A stretch of 61,423 bases of DNA from Acetivibrio alkalicellulosi (GCA_008125075.1 VLTH01000002.1:3158623-3220045); one strand, 5' to 3'. Counted from the first letter of the stretch, positions 7,718 to 17,820 are shown. Notes: generated by a model from the letters alone, not told the origin. Translations and numbers: made by a program.

Positions 7718-10700
7718 CTACCAATCAAAAAATGTAACTGTTCTGAAACCATCATTATTGGGAACACGGTTAACAACTGCTTCAGGAACTCCACCAGAAG
7801 TATAACCACCCCATTTAAAATACTTATTAGCGCCCATTTCCATACCCGATGGCATACGTGCATTATGTAAAAGTGGACTCTTAATATCTATTCGTACTAA
7901 GCCGCCGCCACCAGCAAAATATCCATTGTCAAACCCTAATCTTTTTTCTAATACTGAAAGATCCCCATTCGCTTCATTAAATATTTTATCCATGTAATCT
8001 TTTCTCGCAATATACATTGTATTATCTGGGTATCCCATAAGCTTTGAGTTTTTAATAAATTTATTATAAGTATCTGTGCTTGTTATAAATGAGCCTCCAT
8101 CCCTAAATTCTTCTATATGTAGTCTAACACCTGTACGTGGATCATCCAGACTTGGGCTTGTGATTGAATCTCCACGTCCATTTCTTGAATCTAACCTTTG
8201 TTGTCTACTTTGTTCTTTCCATTGTTCACGTGTCATAGACCTTTCGCCTGCCTTAGGTCTATAACCTTTTTCATATACATTACTCTTACTCTCACCACAA
8301 TACCCACTTGGATCTACATACTTAACAGGATTATTACTAACATAACTATAAAGATTTAACCCATCACCCCTATAAGTATCCTCCTGTGTAAACCTACCCA
8401 CCACAGGGTTATAGAACCTTGCCCTCAAGTAATACTGTCCTGTGACCTGATCAAACTGTTCCCCTGCATACTTAAACCTATTATGCACCTGCTCCTTAGC
8501 TTCAACTATATTACCAAAGGCATCATACCTATAACTATTTACAACCTCACCCTTACCATCTGCCAATCCGACAACATCCCCATGTCCATTGTTCAAGTAA
8601 TAGTGACTGTTTCCCTTATCATCCTTCTGGGCAAGAAGCTCATGTCCCCTTACTATTGAAGCCTTTAGATTACCCACTCCATCTAGCTCTGCCACTACAT
8701 CCCTGCCACTGAATATAAATCTATTTAAACTACCATTTTCATTTACCTCAAACCTCAAACCTTCTGGGTCGTATCTATTTTTTACATAGCCTCCTGTTGC
8801 ACTTTGAACCTTAAGAGTCCTATTAAAGCAGTCATAGGTGTATTTAGTTGTTCCACGCATCCCATTCTCTGCTATCAAATTACCTTGTGCATCATACTGG
8901 TATGAGGTATGCTCTCCACCTTCTATCTTTTCTCTTAGCCTGTTTCTGCTATCATAATCATAGCTCGTTGTTATGCTTCCTATTGTCCTTGCCCTGCGGT
9001 TTCCTGCCATATCATATGTAAATACCTCTTCTGCACTTGGATAAACCGCTTTTGAAAGTCTGTTTAGGTTATCGTAAAAATACTTTGTTACTTCTCCATT
9101 TTCAACCTTTTCTACCTGATTTCCATTGTTGTCATACACATAGCTGTGATTTAAAATCTCTATTCCTTCACCATTTACCGCATGTATGCCAATAAGGTTT
9201 TTTTCTTCATCGTGACTGTATTCTACCTTTATTCCATTTCCAAAGTTTATAGAGGATATTGTTCCGTCATCGTTATATCCATAAGATGCTTCCCTTTTTC
9301 CTCCCGCATAAACCTCTTCCATGCGCCCGATTATATCATATTTGTACTGTATTTGCCTGCCTGCTACGTCATCTAATTCAACTATATTACTGTTTTTATC
9401 ATACTTATACTTAAGTATGGGCTTTCCATTAGCCTTCTTACTCTTTAGCTTCATTCCTGGAGTATATTCATAACTATATGTCATACCTCCACTTGATGCA
9501 GCCTTTAGTGTTCCATCAACATTATAATTAAACTCTTCTAATGCTCCTGTTGCTAGATCTTTTCTAAGTAACAAATTGTCATCCATATTATAAAGGAAGT
9601 CGGTTACTCTCTTGTTTCTGTCTATTTTCCTTGATACTCTACCCTTAATATCATACTTATAGGAGATAGCAGCTCCTGCTTGATCTATTATCTGTGACAC
9701 CTTATTTAAACTGTTGTATTTATATTCTGTTGTGTTGCCATTTCCATCAGTTGAGCTAGTTATGTTTCCTGCATAATCATAGCTGTACTTTTCAATGCTT
9801 CCATCAGCTTTTGTAATTTCCTGAATCCTTCCCCAGAGGTCAAGAGTATGGTTTGTAGTATTACCTTCTCCATCTACTATACCTGTTATGTTGCCCTGAG
9901 CATCATAGGTATACTTTTGTGCAGGCATTCCCTTTTTCTTTGCACCTGGAGTAAGAATCTCTATTATTCTTCCGCCTATATCATACTTATATTCCATGCC
10001 CTTTTGGGAGGCATCAACCTTTTCAACCAGTTCTCCTGCGTTGTTGTATATGTTTTTTTGCACCACAACACCAAGAGCATTAGTTATTTCAATAAGCCTG
10101 TTTAAATTATCGTATGTATAAGTTGTACCCTCTCCATCATCAGTTTCAGCATTATAATTTTGTGGAGTTACTTGCTTTATCACATTTCCTGAGTCATCAT
10201 AAAAAAGCCTTGTAATTCCACCCTCTTTGTCTGTTATCCTTATTCGCCTGTTCATGCTGTCATATTCATATTTAATTGAATTTCCATTACAATCTATTTC
10301 TTTTATAACATTTCCTGCACTGTCATATTCATAAGCAGTAGTTCTGATTCCTTCTTTTCCACCAATTCTTTTTACCTTTGCAATACGGTCTGATTTATCA
10401 TATTCAACAGAAGTTTCAGATCCTTCAGGTAATGTTATCTTTTTTATATTTCCGTTTTTGTCATACTGGTAGACTGTCTGTGCTATTGCTTTTCCTTCAA
10501 GATTTTCTTTTAAATCTTCTCCGTCTATTTCTTCACTCGTCTTCTCAAGCCAACCTAAACTATTATATCTATATCTTATTATTTTGTTCTTTTTATCATT
10601 TATCTTAATTTTTTCAAATGTTTTATTACCAAGACAATCATAGGCATACTCTACCTGTGCCCCTAATGTGTCTGATATTTTTATTATCCTGTTGTTTTTG

Positions 10701-12883
10701 TCATAAGTGTAGCTTATTATATTCCACTCTTTAGGATAGCTTTCTTCATCAACATAATCCCTAGATACTTTTTCTTCAATTTTTCTACCTGCCAGATCAT
10801 AAGTATATTTTGTAATATTATAAAATACCATGCCTGATTTTTCTTCTACAGGTATTCTCTTTTCAAGTACCCATCCTGCTAAATTATACTTATATAGCGT
10901 GGCGTAGCCCTTTGCATTTAATTCCTTTATTAATCTGCCATCTTCATCATATTCAAACTCTTTAACTTTATTTCCTTCTGCATCTATTATTCCTGTAAGC
11001 CTATTCATTTCATCATAACTGTAGGAAGTTCCTGATTCTTTTCCTGCCTCTATTGTCTTAATAATGTTTCCTGCAGGATCATATACAACTTTTGCTTCTC
11101 CACTTTCGGGATATATGGTTTTTATCTTTCTATTGCTTTCATCATACTGGTATGAAACACCAGTGCCATCACCAGTATTTTGGTCATAATAATTTGGATT
11201 TACTTCTTTTATCAAATTACCGTGGATGTCATATTTTAAAGAGAATACATTGTTCATTGGGTCAATGGTCTCTATGAGTCTATCCATAGAATCATACTGA
11301 TATGCATATTCATGTCCTTTAGGCAATACCTTTTTTATAAGGTTTCCCATCATGTCGTATTCCATATGGGTAATGTTACCTAACGGGTCAATTATCTTTG
11401 TCTTTTTATTTATCGAATTATATTCAAATTGTACCTTACCGTAAGATGTTGCAATAGATGTCATTCTTCCTACTTTATCATAGGTGTATTCAAAAACATT
11501 GCCTTCAGGATCTATAACTTTTGTGGGCTTGTTTATATGATTTTCATTATATTCAAAATTAGTTGTGTTATTATTGGCATCTGTCCTTGTAAGTATTCTG
11601 CCATATAAATCATATGTGTATTTAGTAACAGAGTATTGACCTTCTTCTGTTTTTAACTTTTCCTCTAAAAGATTTCCTTTTTTATCATAGGAGTAAAGAT
11701 TTTCTGTCCCACCTGATGTCACTGTTTTAATAAGGTTTCCAGCTTGATCATAAGTGTTTTCTACAAAGGTATTATCAGGGTATCTTTCCTCTAAAAGATC
11801 TCCCTTATTATTATATCTTCTCTTAATTTCTCTGCCGCTTCTATCTATTTCACTGTATTTATTCCAGCATTCATCATATTCAATAGTTTCACTTGTTCCA
11901 TCACTGTATATCCTACCTGCAAATAAGCTTGCTTCATTATATTTATGCCTTTCCACAACTCCTGTTGCATGGTATATAAATGTATTTTCCTTGTTATCTT
12001 CATCATAATTTATTTCTGTTAAATTGCCATCAGCATCGTACTGTTTTACTACTTTTCCAGCTTCATCATATTCATTTTTTACATAAGTAACCCCATTTTG
12101 ATCAGTTACAGAAGTAATAAAGCCTTGTTCATATGTATATTTTACAGTTCCTCCGTTTGGCAAAGTCACTTCTTTGAGGTTATCACCTTCATATTTATAT
12201 AAAACCTTCCTGCCTATATTGTCAGTAATTTTAATTATTTTCCCAGATTGACATTCAAAAGACAGTTTCTTTCCTCCGGGTGATACAATTGAATCTATCT
12301 CTCCATTGTGATTATATCTTACATCAATTGTATTCCCATTTCTATCAATTATCGATTTGATTTTTCCTCTTTTGTCATATTGAAATGTTTTTCTGTCTTT
12401 TTTACACTGTAATGTATATCCGCCTGTTTGTAAATCGTCTGTTAAGACATCTGATTGATCATCATTAATCTGGTTTTCATAACCTGAATCTGCCTTCTTA
12501 AAAATATTAATATGTCCATCAGGATATGTAACTGTGACTTGGCCATCTTTAACTTTAACATTGCTCTCAAATTCAAAGAACCATCCCATGCCCATTAATC
12601 CTATTTCGTCTTGATTTGAAACATAACTTCTTTTTATACTAACCTCAACACATCTATCTTCTATTAAAAGATCAGTGGAATCCAGCAGAAAACTCCCTGA
12701 TACAACATTTATCGGATCTCCACTTGTTTCTACAAGATCGTTATTAATAACTTTGCTATTTTTATTACTTTGTATGTTTTTTTTGACATTTTTTATTTGT
12801 TCTTTAAATTTCGCTTGTTCTTCTTTGCTTATTTTAAGCCTTTGTCCTACTCCTTTTCTCTTCTTTATTGCCACACTCAACAC
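7718..12883 (-). CDS. Rhs/YD-repeat polymorphic toxin with C-terminal tip domain
   Basis: This protein of about 1,720 residues has a charged Lys-rich N terminus (1-50), a DUF6531-like entry domain (GDPINVVSGSFLLDSTDLLI), then about 60 YD repeats (YDxxGN/RL patterns) that build the Rhs cocoon. It ends in the hyperconserved core RFTQEDTYRGDGLNLYSY and NNPVKYVDPSGY (to residue 1528). The 193-residue tip after DPSGY should be the toxin. It holds MPSGMEMGAN and GGYTSGGVPEAVV motifs that I cannot assign to an activity. GTG at 12883 is the first possible start, but GAGAGG at 12883-12888 fits GTG at 12874 or TTG at 12880 better. It overlaps the stop of the VgrG-like gene, so spike and cargo are co-expressed. 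There is no signal peptide, consistent with delivery by the spike and PAAR-like tip. Immunity protein follows directly. Confidence 0.9.
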   Translation of the reverse strand: MLSVAIKKRKGVGQRLKISKEEQAKFKEQIKNVKKNIQSNKNSKVINNDLVETSGDPINVVSGSFLLDSTDLLIEDRCVEVSIKRSYVSNQDEIGLMGMGWFFEFESNVKVKDGQVTVTYPDGHINIFKKADSGYENQINDDQSDVLTDDLQTGGYTLQCKKDRKTFQYDKRGKIKSIIDRNGNTIDVRYNHNGEIDSIVSPGGKKLSFECQSGKIIKITDNIGRKVLYKYEGDNLKEVTLPNGGTVKYTYEQGFITSVTDQNGVTYVKNEYDEAGKVVKQYDADGNLTEINYDEDNKENTFIYHATGVVERHKYNEASLFAGRIYSDGTSETIEYDECWNKYSEIDRSGREIKRRYNNKGDLLEERYPDNTFVENTYDQAGNLIKTVTSGGTENLYSYDKKGNLLEEKLKTEEGQYSVTKYTYDLYGRILTRTDANNNTTNFEYNENHINKPTKVIDPEGNVFEYTYDKVGRMTSIATSYGKVQFEYNSINKKTKIIDPLGNITHMEYDMMGNLIKKVLPKGHEYAYQYDSMDRLIETIDPMNNVFSLKYDIHGNLIKEVNPNYYDQNTGDGTGVSYQYDESNRKIKTIYPESGEAKVVYDPAGNIIKTIEAGKESGTSYSYDEMNRLTGIIDAEGNKVKEFEYDEDGRLIKELNAKGYATLYKYNLAGWVLEKRIPVEEKSGMVFYNITKYTYDLAGRKIEEKVSRDYVDEESYPKEWNIISYTYDKNNRIIKISDTLGAQVEYAYDCLGNKTFEKIKINDKKNKIIRYRYNSLGWLEKTSEEIDGEDLKENLEGKAIAQTVYQYDKNGNIKKITLPEGSETSVEYDKSDRIAKVKRIGGKEGIRTTAYEYDSAGNVIKEIDCNGNSIKYEYDSMNRRIRITDKEGGITRLFYDDSGNVIKQVTPQNYNAETDDGEGTTYTYDNLNRLIEITNALGVVVQKNIYNNAGELVEKVDASQKGMEYKYDIGGRIIEILTPGAKKKGMPAQKYTYDAQGNITGIVDGEGNTTNHTLDLWGRIQEITKADGSIEKYSYDYAGNITSSTDGNGNTTEYKYNSLNKVSQIIDQAGAAISYKYDIKGRVSRKIDRNKRVTDFLYNMDDNLLLRKDLATGALEEFNYNVDGTLKAASSGGMTYSYEYTPGMKLKSKKANGKPILKYKYDKNSNIVELDDVAGRQIQYKYDIIGRMEEVYAGGKREASYGYNDDGTISSINFGNGIKVEYSHDEEKNLIGIHAVNGEGIEILNHSYVYDNNGNQVEKVENGEVTKYFYDNLNRLSKAVYPSAEEVFTYDMAGNRRARTIGSITTSYDYDSRNRLREKIEGGEHTSYQYDAQGNLIAENGMRGTTKYTYDCFNRTLKVQSATGGYVKNRYDPEGLRFEVNENGSLNRFIFSGRDVVAELDGVGNLKASIVRGHELLAQKDDKGNSHYYLNNGHGDVVGLADGKGEVVNSYRYDAFGNIVEAKEQVHNRFKYAGEQFDQVTGQYYLRARFYNPVVGRFTQEDTYRGDGLNLYSYVSNNPVKYVDPSGYCGESKSNVYEKGYRPKAGERSMTREQWKEQSRQQRLDSRNGRGDSITSPSLDDPRTGVRLHIEEFRDGGSFITSTDTYNKFIKNSKLMGYPDNTMYIARKDYMDKIFNEANGDLSVLEKRLGFDNGYFAGGGGLVRIDIKSPLLHNARMPSGMEMGANKYFKWGGYTSGGVPEAVVNRVPNNDGFRTVTFFDW

Positions 12884-14286
12884 CTCTCTCTGACAAACGT
12901 CCCCTTAATATGAGTTGTACCATCCATCTTAATGCTGCTTGCCTTGCATTTCATACTAATCTCATCAGCAGCTTTCATTTCTATATTTTCTGCATCTATT
13001 TCCATGTTATTATCTGACTTTATTTTTATCTCACTATCACTGTATATTTCTATTCCCTTATCCTGATGGAGCTTTATTAATACCTTGTCATCCTTTGCAG
13101 ATAAAAGAAGTTCCTCTTTATTGTACTTCTTTTCTTTTTTAAATTTGGTCCTGAAATACTTGACATCAGGATCATCTATTTTATCACCCTTATTTATCCT
13201 TCTTCTAATAGAATTTATAACTATAGCTTCTTCTTCTTTGTTGCTAGGAAAATAAAGCTTCACGTAATCATCAATTTCAGGCATGCAATACCAACCGGTG
13301 CTGCCTTCTGTTGTAAAAAAGGTTGAATATGGAAACCAGTAAGCCTCATCCTTTTTTTGTTTATCATCAATTTCAAGATGAATCCTTATATTGTCCTCTT
13401 TAGTTTCTATTACCTTTCCTTCAACTGAAACCTTAAATACTTTTTTATTTCGAATGATATTTTGACTAAGTCCTTTTTCAGGCGTCAAAACACAGAGGTG
13501 TTTTAAAATACCACTTATTATTTCTGATGTTATTTTATAAACAACAAGACTTATATTGTTGTACTGTACTTTATCACCAATACAAAGTAGTTTATCGGTC
13601 TCAATTTCATAATATGTAAAATCCTTTTCTTCTATATCACCAATATAGTTTTCTGACGACTCTCTGTAAATCCCAATTGTTTTACTTACTCTATAGTGAA
13701 ACTCTTCTAGCTTTCCTTTACTGCTTCCTTGTGGAATTCCAAACCAAAACTTTGCTTTATCATTATTAGAATCAGGCACTAAGGCTGTATTAAAATGAGA
13801 TGCCATCCTCTTTAAAAACTCCCAGTCAGTCTCATCATATTGAATAATAAACTTTTCTAAAACTTTACCCTTAGATACAGTATCAATAAAATCTGTGCCC
13901 GAATGGTCTTTTATAACTTCTTTTATAAGATCTTTATATGTCATATCTTTATGCTGAAAAGATCTCCTTTTGAATTTTATATCAAGGTTGTATGTAGCTG
14001 AGACAGCTTCAACCTTTAAATAATGTATCCCTCTTACTGCATTTATTTCGATATTTGATACTATCCCTTTAAACAATATGTCTTCAGATGAATCTACTTT
14101 ACTCACTTGAATTGTGTCACTAACAGAAACACTATTTACATAGCTGTCTTTCTTATCAGGATGAATAACACCTGTAAAACTAACTCTAGTGTGCTGATTA
14201 AGGCATTTATGTATTTTCAACTGGCACAAATAAAGAATTTCAAAAGGAGACACTACTTTTATATTTCCATACACTACATTTGCCAT
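12877..14286 (-). CDS. VgrG / phage late control gpD-like spike protein
   Basis: This protein of about 469 residues carries gpD/VgrG signatures. The N-terminal half is gp27-like with the hallmark FIIQYDETDWEFLKRMASHF. An OB-fold, gp5-like domain follows (EGKVIETKEDNIRIHLEI, WFPYSTFFTTEGSTGWYCMP, DDYVKLYFPSN). The C-terminal needle consists of short repeats (KVLIKLHQDKGIEIYS, IKIKSDNNMEIDAENIEMK), which is a typical triple-stranded beta-helix. The start at 14286 is chosen because GAGGAGG lies 7 bp upstream; the upstream in-frame ATGs overlap the SD. It would form the puncturing trimer at the tip of the tube, capped by the DUF4280 protein and loaded with the Rhs protein, whose gene it overlaps. 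The family is clear; whether it belongs to a T6SS-like or eCIS-like machine is set by its neighbours. Confidence 0.88.
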   Translation of the reverse strand: MANVVYGNIKVVSPFEILYLCQLKIHKCLNQHTRVSFTGVIHPDKKDSYVNSVSVSDTIQVSKVDSSEDILFKGIVSNIEINAVRGIHYLKVEAVSATYNLDIKFKRRSFQHKDMTYKDLIKEVIKDHSGTDFIDTVSKGKVLEKFIIQYDETDWEFLKRMASHFNTALVPDSNNDKAKFWFGIPQGSSKGKLEEFHYRVSKTIGIYRESSENYIGDIEEKDFTYYEIETDKLLCIGDKVQYNNISLVVYKITSEIISGILKHLCVLTPEKGLSQNIIRNKKVFKVSVEGKVIETKEDNIRIHLEIDDKQKKDEAYWFPYSTFFTTEGSTGWYCMPEIDDYVKLYFPSNKEEEAIVINSIRRRINKGDKIDDPDVKYFRTKFKKEKKYNKEELLLSAKDDKVLIKLHQDKGIEIYSDSEIKIKSDNNMEIDAENIEMKAADEISMKCKASSIKMDGTTHIKGTFVRERC

Positions 14287-14332
14287 ACCCATCCCTCCTC
14301 GACTTAGTGACTTCACATTTTATCGTCTATTT

Positions 14333-14710
14333 TTACTGTCCATCATCTTTTACACTTATGATTCCACACCACATACACATTGTTGTTGATTTTTTCAACA
14401 TTGCAGGGAAATTTTCAATTAATACGTCCATTTTTCCATTAATCCAAGGCATTGTTGTAGCTGGAATACAAGGCATTTCCTGTAGTTTCCCGTAGTTTGC
14501 TGCTGTTGCAGCTGCAACTACTGGATTTAAAAGGCTTTTGCACATACCAAATGGCAGAATGTTTACAGTAGGTTTAAAATCCATAATATTGCCTTGAGGC
14601 TTATTATTTATATATACCTTATGATCCATAGGCACTTTAAATGTGCTATCACTATCTCCCATACTGCATTTGAGTTTTGCTCCTTGAACAACATAGCTAC
14701 TCATATCCAC
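14333..14710 (-). CDS. DUF4280 PAAR-like tip protein
   Basis: This 125-residue protein starts MSSYVVQGAKLKCSMGD, the diagnostic opening of DUF4280, a PAAR-like family in Firmicutes and Bacteroidetes. The pattern continues with Cys residues near positions 16, 58, 81 and 112-115 (CMWCG), probably metal-binding, and a hydrophobic AAATAANYG segment. PAAR proteins sharpen the VgrG trimer and connect it to cargo. This gene sits between the degenerate phosphatase and VgrG genes, the expected neighbourhood. The SD GGGGG lies before the ATG at 14710. Good confidence in family and in spike-tip role. Confidence 0.88.
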   Translation of the reverse strand: MDMSSYVVQGAKLKCSMGDSDSTFKVPMDHKVYINNKPQGNIMDFKPTVNILPFGMCKSLLNPVVAAATAANYGKLQEMPCIPATTMPWINGKMDVLIENFPAMLKKSTTMCMWCGIISVKDDGQ

Positions 14711-14733
14711 ACCCCCTTAAAAACTAAATCTTC

Positions 14734-16377
14734 TTACTCTTCATTATTTTTGCTTTCCTCTATATTTCTACTTTCCTCAATAATCTCCTGAGCTTGTGTA
14801 ATCTTTCTTCTGATATCTCTTTCTTTTTCAAGAAAATCATATCCTTTTTCTTCTTTTAGTTTTTTATATAAATTCAATGCTAATTCATAATCAATTATTG
14901 CTAATGAGTATTTTTGCTGTGACATTTGTCCATCTGCATCTTTCTCCAATTCCTCGGCCTTTTTGATCTCCTCAATATCACCTAATACCCTGTTTTTTAA
15001 ATCTTCTGTATCCTTTATCTTTTGATCTAAATCCCTTCTCATTTCATTGTAGCTAACCTCTGCTGCAAAACCTCTTGCCAATTTATACCTATCTAAAGCA
15101 TCACCAAAGATTTCTAATGCTCTTTCAGAATCTTTGGCTATCATATCTTTTGCCTCTTGTACCTTTTCATCGCCTTTTTCAATAAGCTGCTGGGCTTCAA
15201 TAATCCTTCTTATATCTCTTACCTTCTTTACTACCGCATCTTCTAAAATGATTTTATCATAGCTATGATAAAATTTTATTTCATCTTCTGCATTTTCAAA
15301 ACTCTTTAGAGCAGCTTCAAAGTTTTTTTGACTCAATAAATTGTCACCTTCATATATAAGCTCTGTAATAGTTTTTTTCTTGTTTATTTCATCTCTGAGT
15401 TCCTTGTCATTAATTTTTCTTGCATTCCTACTTGCCTCAGTGAATTTATCAAGAGCTTTTTGAATATCGCCCCTCCTAAAATGTTCTTCACCTTCTTCAA
15501 TACTCTCGGATATTGCATTTACTGCTTTTATCTGTTCATTGCGCTTGTATATTGTAGCAATTGCACCAATTATCAGTACTGGTATTAATATTTTTATAAA
15601 TCTTTTTAAAATACGATTTTTTTTAATATCCTTTTGCTCTTCTTTAAAAACTTTTTTTGTATAAATAACAGACAAAGTATAGTTATTTATAACCTTGCTC
15701 TGTCTTGATAATAAAATCTCTTCTAAATATTCAACTATTTCACTAGGTTCTTTCATATCCCTGAATGCATCTACAAAATCAATATTACTGATTTTTTCCC
15801 AAAAACCTGACGTACAAAGAACAATTGCATCATCATCATTTAACTTTTTAACCTTTGATACAAAAGGCTCAAATCCTTTTGGTTGACCCAAATAATTAGT
15901 CAGATTATTTCTTTCATCATGCTGGTTTATTTCATCTTCTGTTATTTTTCCTTCATCAAGAATCATTTGAGCTACACTTTGATCCTTGCTTCTAAAGAGA
16001 AATTCGCCTTTTCTAAAATGGTATACTCTGGCATTTCCTGATATTGCCCAAATCATTTTTGAATAATCTGTAATTACAACAGCTATACTAGCTTTTAGCC
16101 TTACACTTCTACTCTCATCATTTAATAATTTATGGGCATTTATAATATATTTTTTCAATTTGTTCCTTGACATAGAGGGATTTTCCATTATGCTTTCAAA
16201 GATACTATTAGCTGCAATCTCTGCGCTCTTTAATACTTCATCAGAATCTATTCCATCAGCTGCTATATAACAAGCAACATCATCTAATTCAACATAAGCA
16301 TAAAAGTCTTTATTATTCATGAAAGTTCCAGCTTCTGATGTGAAGCTTGATAAAAACTCACTACTGTTTTTCCTCAT
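14734..16377 (-). CDS. Degenerate PP2C-like domain, membrane span and TPR/coiled-coil tail
   Basis: This is a 547-residue protein. Residues 1-245 follow the PP2C fold: ADGI (40-43), SGNARVYHFRKGE (113-125), LGQPKGFEPF, CTSGFW (188-193) and NNYTLSVIY (231-239). The key acidic positions differ from the active family: GD becomes GN115, SDG becomes TSG (S190), and the DN of the last motif becomes NN231. D41 and possibly D24 remain, so the metal site looks half lost and the domain is probably a pseudophosphatase. One membrane span follows (about 259-277, IKILIPVLIIGAIATIY), then about 260 residues of helical TPR-like repeats (GEEHFRRGDIQKALDKFTEA, and similar units). The catalytic-side domain would be cytoplasmic and the repeats outside, or the reverse; topology is not decided. 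It lies next to the intact PP2C gene, so a decoy or scaffold role in phospho-signalling is likely. Confidence 0.75.
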   Translation of the reverse strand: MRKNSSEFLSSFTSEAGTFMNNKDFYAYVELDDVACYIAADGIDSDEVLKSAEIAANSIFESIMENPSMSRNKLKKYIINAHKLLNDESRSVRLKASIAVVITDYSKMIWAISGNARVYHFRKGEFLFRSKDQSVAQMILDEGKITEDEINQHDERNNLTNYLGQPKGFEPFVSKVKKLNDDDAIVLCTSGFWEKISNIDFVDAFRDMKEPSEIVEYLEEILLSRQSKVINNYTLSVIYTKKVFKEEQKDIKKNRILKRFIKILIPVLIIGAIATIYKRNEQIKAVNAISESIEEGEEHFRRGDIQKALDKFTEASRNARKINDKELRDEINKKKTITELIYEGDNLLSQKNFEAALKSFENAEDEIKFYHSYDKIILEDAVVKKVRDIRRIIEAQQLIEKGDEKVQEAKDMIAKDSERALEIFGDALDRYKLARGFAAEVSYNEMRRDLDQKIKDTEDLKNRVLGDIEEIKKAEELEKDADGQMSQQKYSLAIIDYELALNLYKKLKEEKGYDFLEKERDIRRKITQAQEIIEESRNIEESKNNEE

Positions 16378-16441
16378 CTTCCCCCTCCATATAAAATCTT
16401 TGTTTTAAATTTAAATCTATAGCTCCCAATTAAAATAAAAT

Positions 16442-17281
16442 TCAACTCATTTCTAAAACTATAATGGTTGCGTTATCTTGCTTTGCTAGGTTTTTCCTTT
16501 TAATAATCGACATAATTTTTTCTACAGCTTCAAAAGCTTCATTTTTTTCTATCAGAACACTTTCTAATTCTAGTTCAGACAAACTGTTTGTTACACCATC
16601 ACTACAAAGGATTATTTTATCTCCTTTTTTTAACTCTATTGGTTTTTGACTTATTTCCATATCCTTTAATACCTCAGCCCCAATATAACTTGTAATTCTC
16701 TTTTTCATTGGGTTATTAGATACCTGTCTCATAGAAATCTGTCCTGAAACAAACCTTTCTTCTAATACAGCCTCATAAACATGCTTTTTATTTATATTAA
16801 TAAACTCATTATTTCTAAAAAGAATTATTGCACTGTCACCTATTGATATGGAATACAGCTTTCTATCTGCTATTATTACAGATACAAGGGTAGTTCCCAT
16901 ACGCACTCCTTTTGCCTTGTCAAGTATTGCCCTATTGCTAAGTCTAGCAGTATTGGCAAAAAATTCATCCACTGGATAAAGGCTTTCTGCATTTGCAAAC
17001 TGTTGAATAAACATGTCAACTGCCATACTGCTGGCTAATTTACCATTTGCATATCCGCCCATTCCGTCTGCTAAAACAGCCATAACACCTTTTGCTGTAG
17101 TTATAGTGGCAAAACTGTCTTCTTGTTCCATTCTCTTTCCAATAATCTGTCCATTACCTATAAGTATATCTGGCTTTTTTTCAGGTGTATTAATTAAAAA
17201 GTATCTAATACCATAAAGCACACAAATAATAATAAATGCAGCCAGAACAACATAGTATGAATTGTTAAATAATTCTAGCAT
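16442..17281 (-). CDS. Membrane-anchored PP2C-family Ser/Thr phosphatase
   Basis: This 279-residue protein has an N-terminal membrane span (about 9-29) and a complete PP2C domain: QEDSFA (D55), VLADGMGGYANG (D72), GTTLVSVIIADRKLYSISIGDS, ILCSDGVTNSL (D228) and KQDNATIIVL (D269). All four metal-binding Asp residues are present, so it should be active and face the cytoplasm. It lies 3 bp after the zinc/FHA gene and upstream of the degenerate PP2C gene. In proteobacterial T6SS clusters an analogous phosphatase (PppA) reverses phosphorylation of an FHA protein by the kinase PpkA. Here the FHA proteins are adjacent but no kinase gene is in the window. Confidence 0.88.
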   Translation of the reverse strand: MLELFNNSYYVVLAAFIIICVLYGIRYFLINTPEKKPDILIGNGQIIGKRMEQEDSFATITTAKGVMAVLADGMGGYANGKLASSMAVDMFIQQFANAESLYPVDEFFANTARLSNRAILDKAKGVRMGTTLVSVIIADRKLYSISIGDSAIILFRNNEFININKKHVYEAVLEERFVSGQISMRQVSNNPMKKRITSYIGAEVLKDMEISQKPIELKKGDKIILCSDGVTNSLSELELESVLIEKNEAFEAVEKIMSIIKRKNLAKQDNATIIVLEMS

Positions 17282-17283
17282 TA

Positions 17284-17820
17284 TTAAGATTCCTCTTTTT
17301 CATCTTTTTCCCAATCAAAGTGTATACCACATAGTGGTAAGAATATTAGTTTGCTTTTTCCTATTTCTATAACATCATAAGCAGATATTTCAACGGGTAC
17401 AAATACCACTTCATTGTTAAGGTAAACAAGCCCTGCTCCATCTCCTGGAATAAGGAAAAAATTTCTTTGTTTAGGATTATAACTTAGTGCAGCATGATTC
17501 TTTCTTGATATTGTTAAATCTCCTAATATTGCTATATCCATTTCATCGGATCTTCCTATAAAGTTTTTACCTCTTCTGATTTTGTAATCCTTGCCCCTCT
17601 GCTCTCCCTCAATACACACAAGCCATCCAACTACAGGTTCTATACCATCTTCATAGTCATCTGTTGTACGTGTCCTGTCATCATCTATATCAGGTCGTGG
17701 AGTTTGAACTAGTTCTCTTGAACCAGCAGGTGACCCACCACAAAAGTTGCATCTATTTCCATATCTCTCTGAATTGAACATATGTCCATTTACACATCTA
17801 ACAAGTCTTTGCTTTGACAT
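17284..17820 (-). CDS. FHA-domain protein with N-terminal zinc-ribbon-like segment
   Basis: This is a 178-residue soluble protein. Residues 1-30 hold CVNGHMF and CNFCGG, a small zinc-binding knuckle. Residues of about 65-165 form an FHA domain: GKDYKIRRGKNFIGRSDEMD, then LTISRKNHAALSYN, with the GR, S and H/N residues that bind phosphothreonine. A Thr-rich acidic linker (DDDRTRTTDDYEDG) connects them and is itself a plausible phosphorylation site. It lies 3 bp upstream of the PP2C gene, so they are co-translated. It likely reads the phosphorylation state of a component of the injection machine. Confidence 0.85.
   Translation of the reverse strand: MSKQRLVRCVNGHMFNSERYGNRCNFCGGSPAGSRELVQTPRPDIDDDRTRTTDDYEDGIEPVVGWLVCIEGEQRGKDYKIRRGKNFIGRSDEMDIAILGDLTISRKNHAALSYNPKQRNFFLIPGDGAGLVYLNNEVVFVPVEISAYDVIEIGKSKLIFLPLCGIHFDWEKDEKEES

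Noticed and set aside
7718-12883. Several plus-strand frames of 60-85 codons
   Set aside because: They lie antisense to the YD repeats and show only repeat-derived composition; no ribosome binding sites.
14287-14316. Longer N terminus of the VgrG-like gene
   Set aside because: The upstream ATGs overlap the GAGGAGG ribosome binding site; ATG at 14286 has proper spacing.
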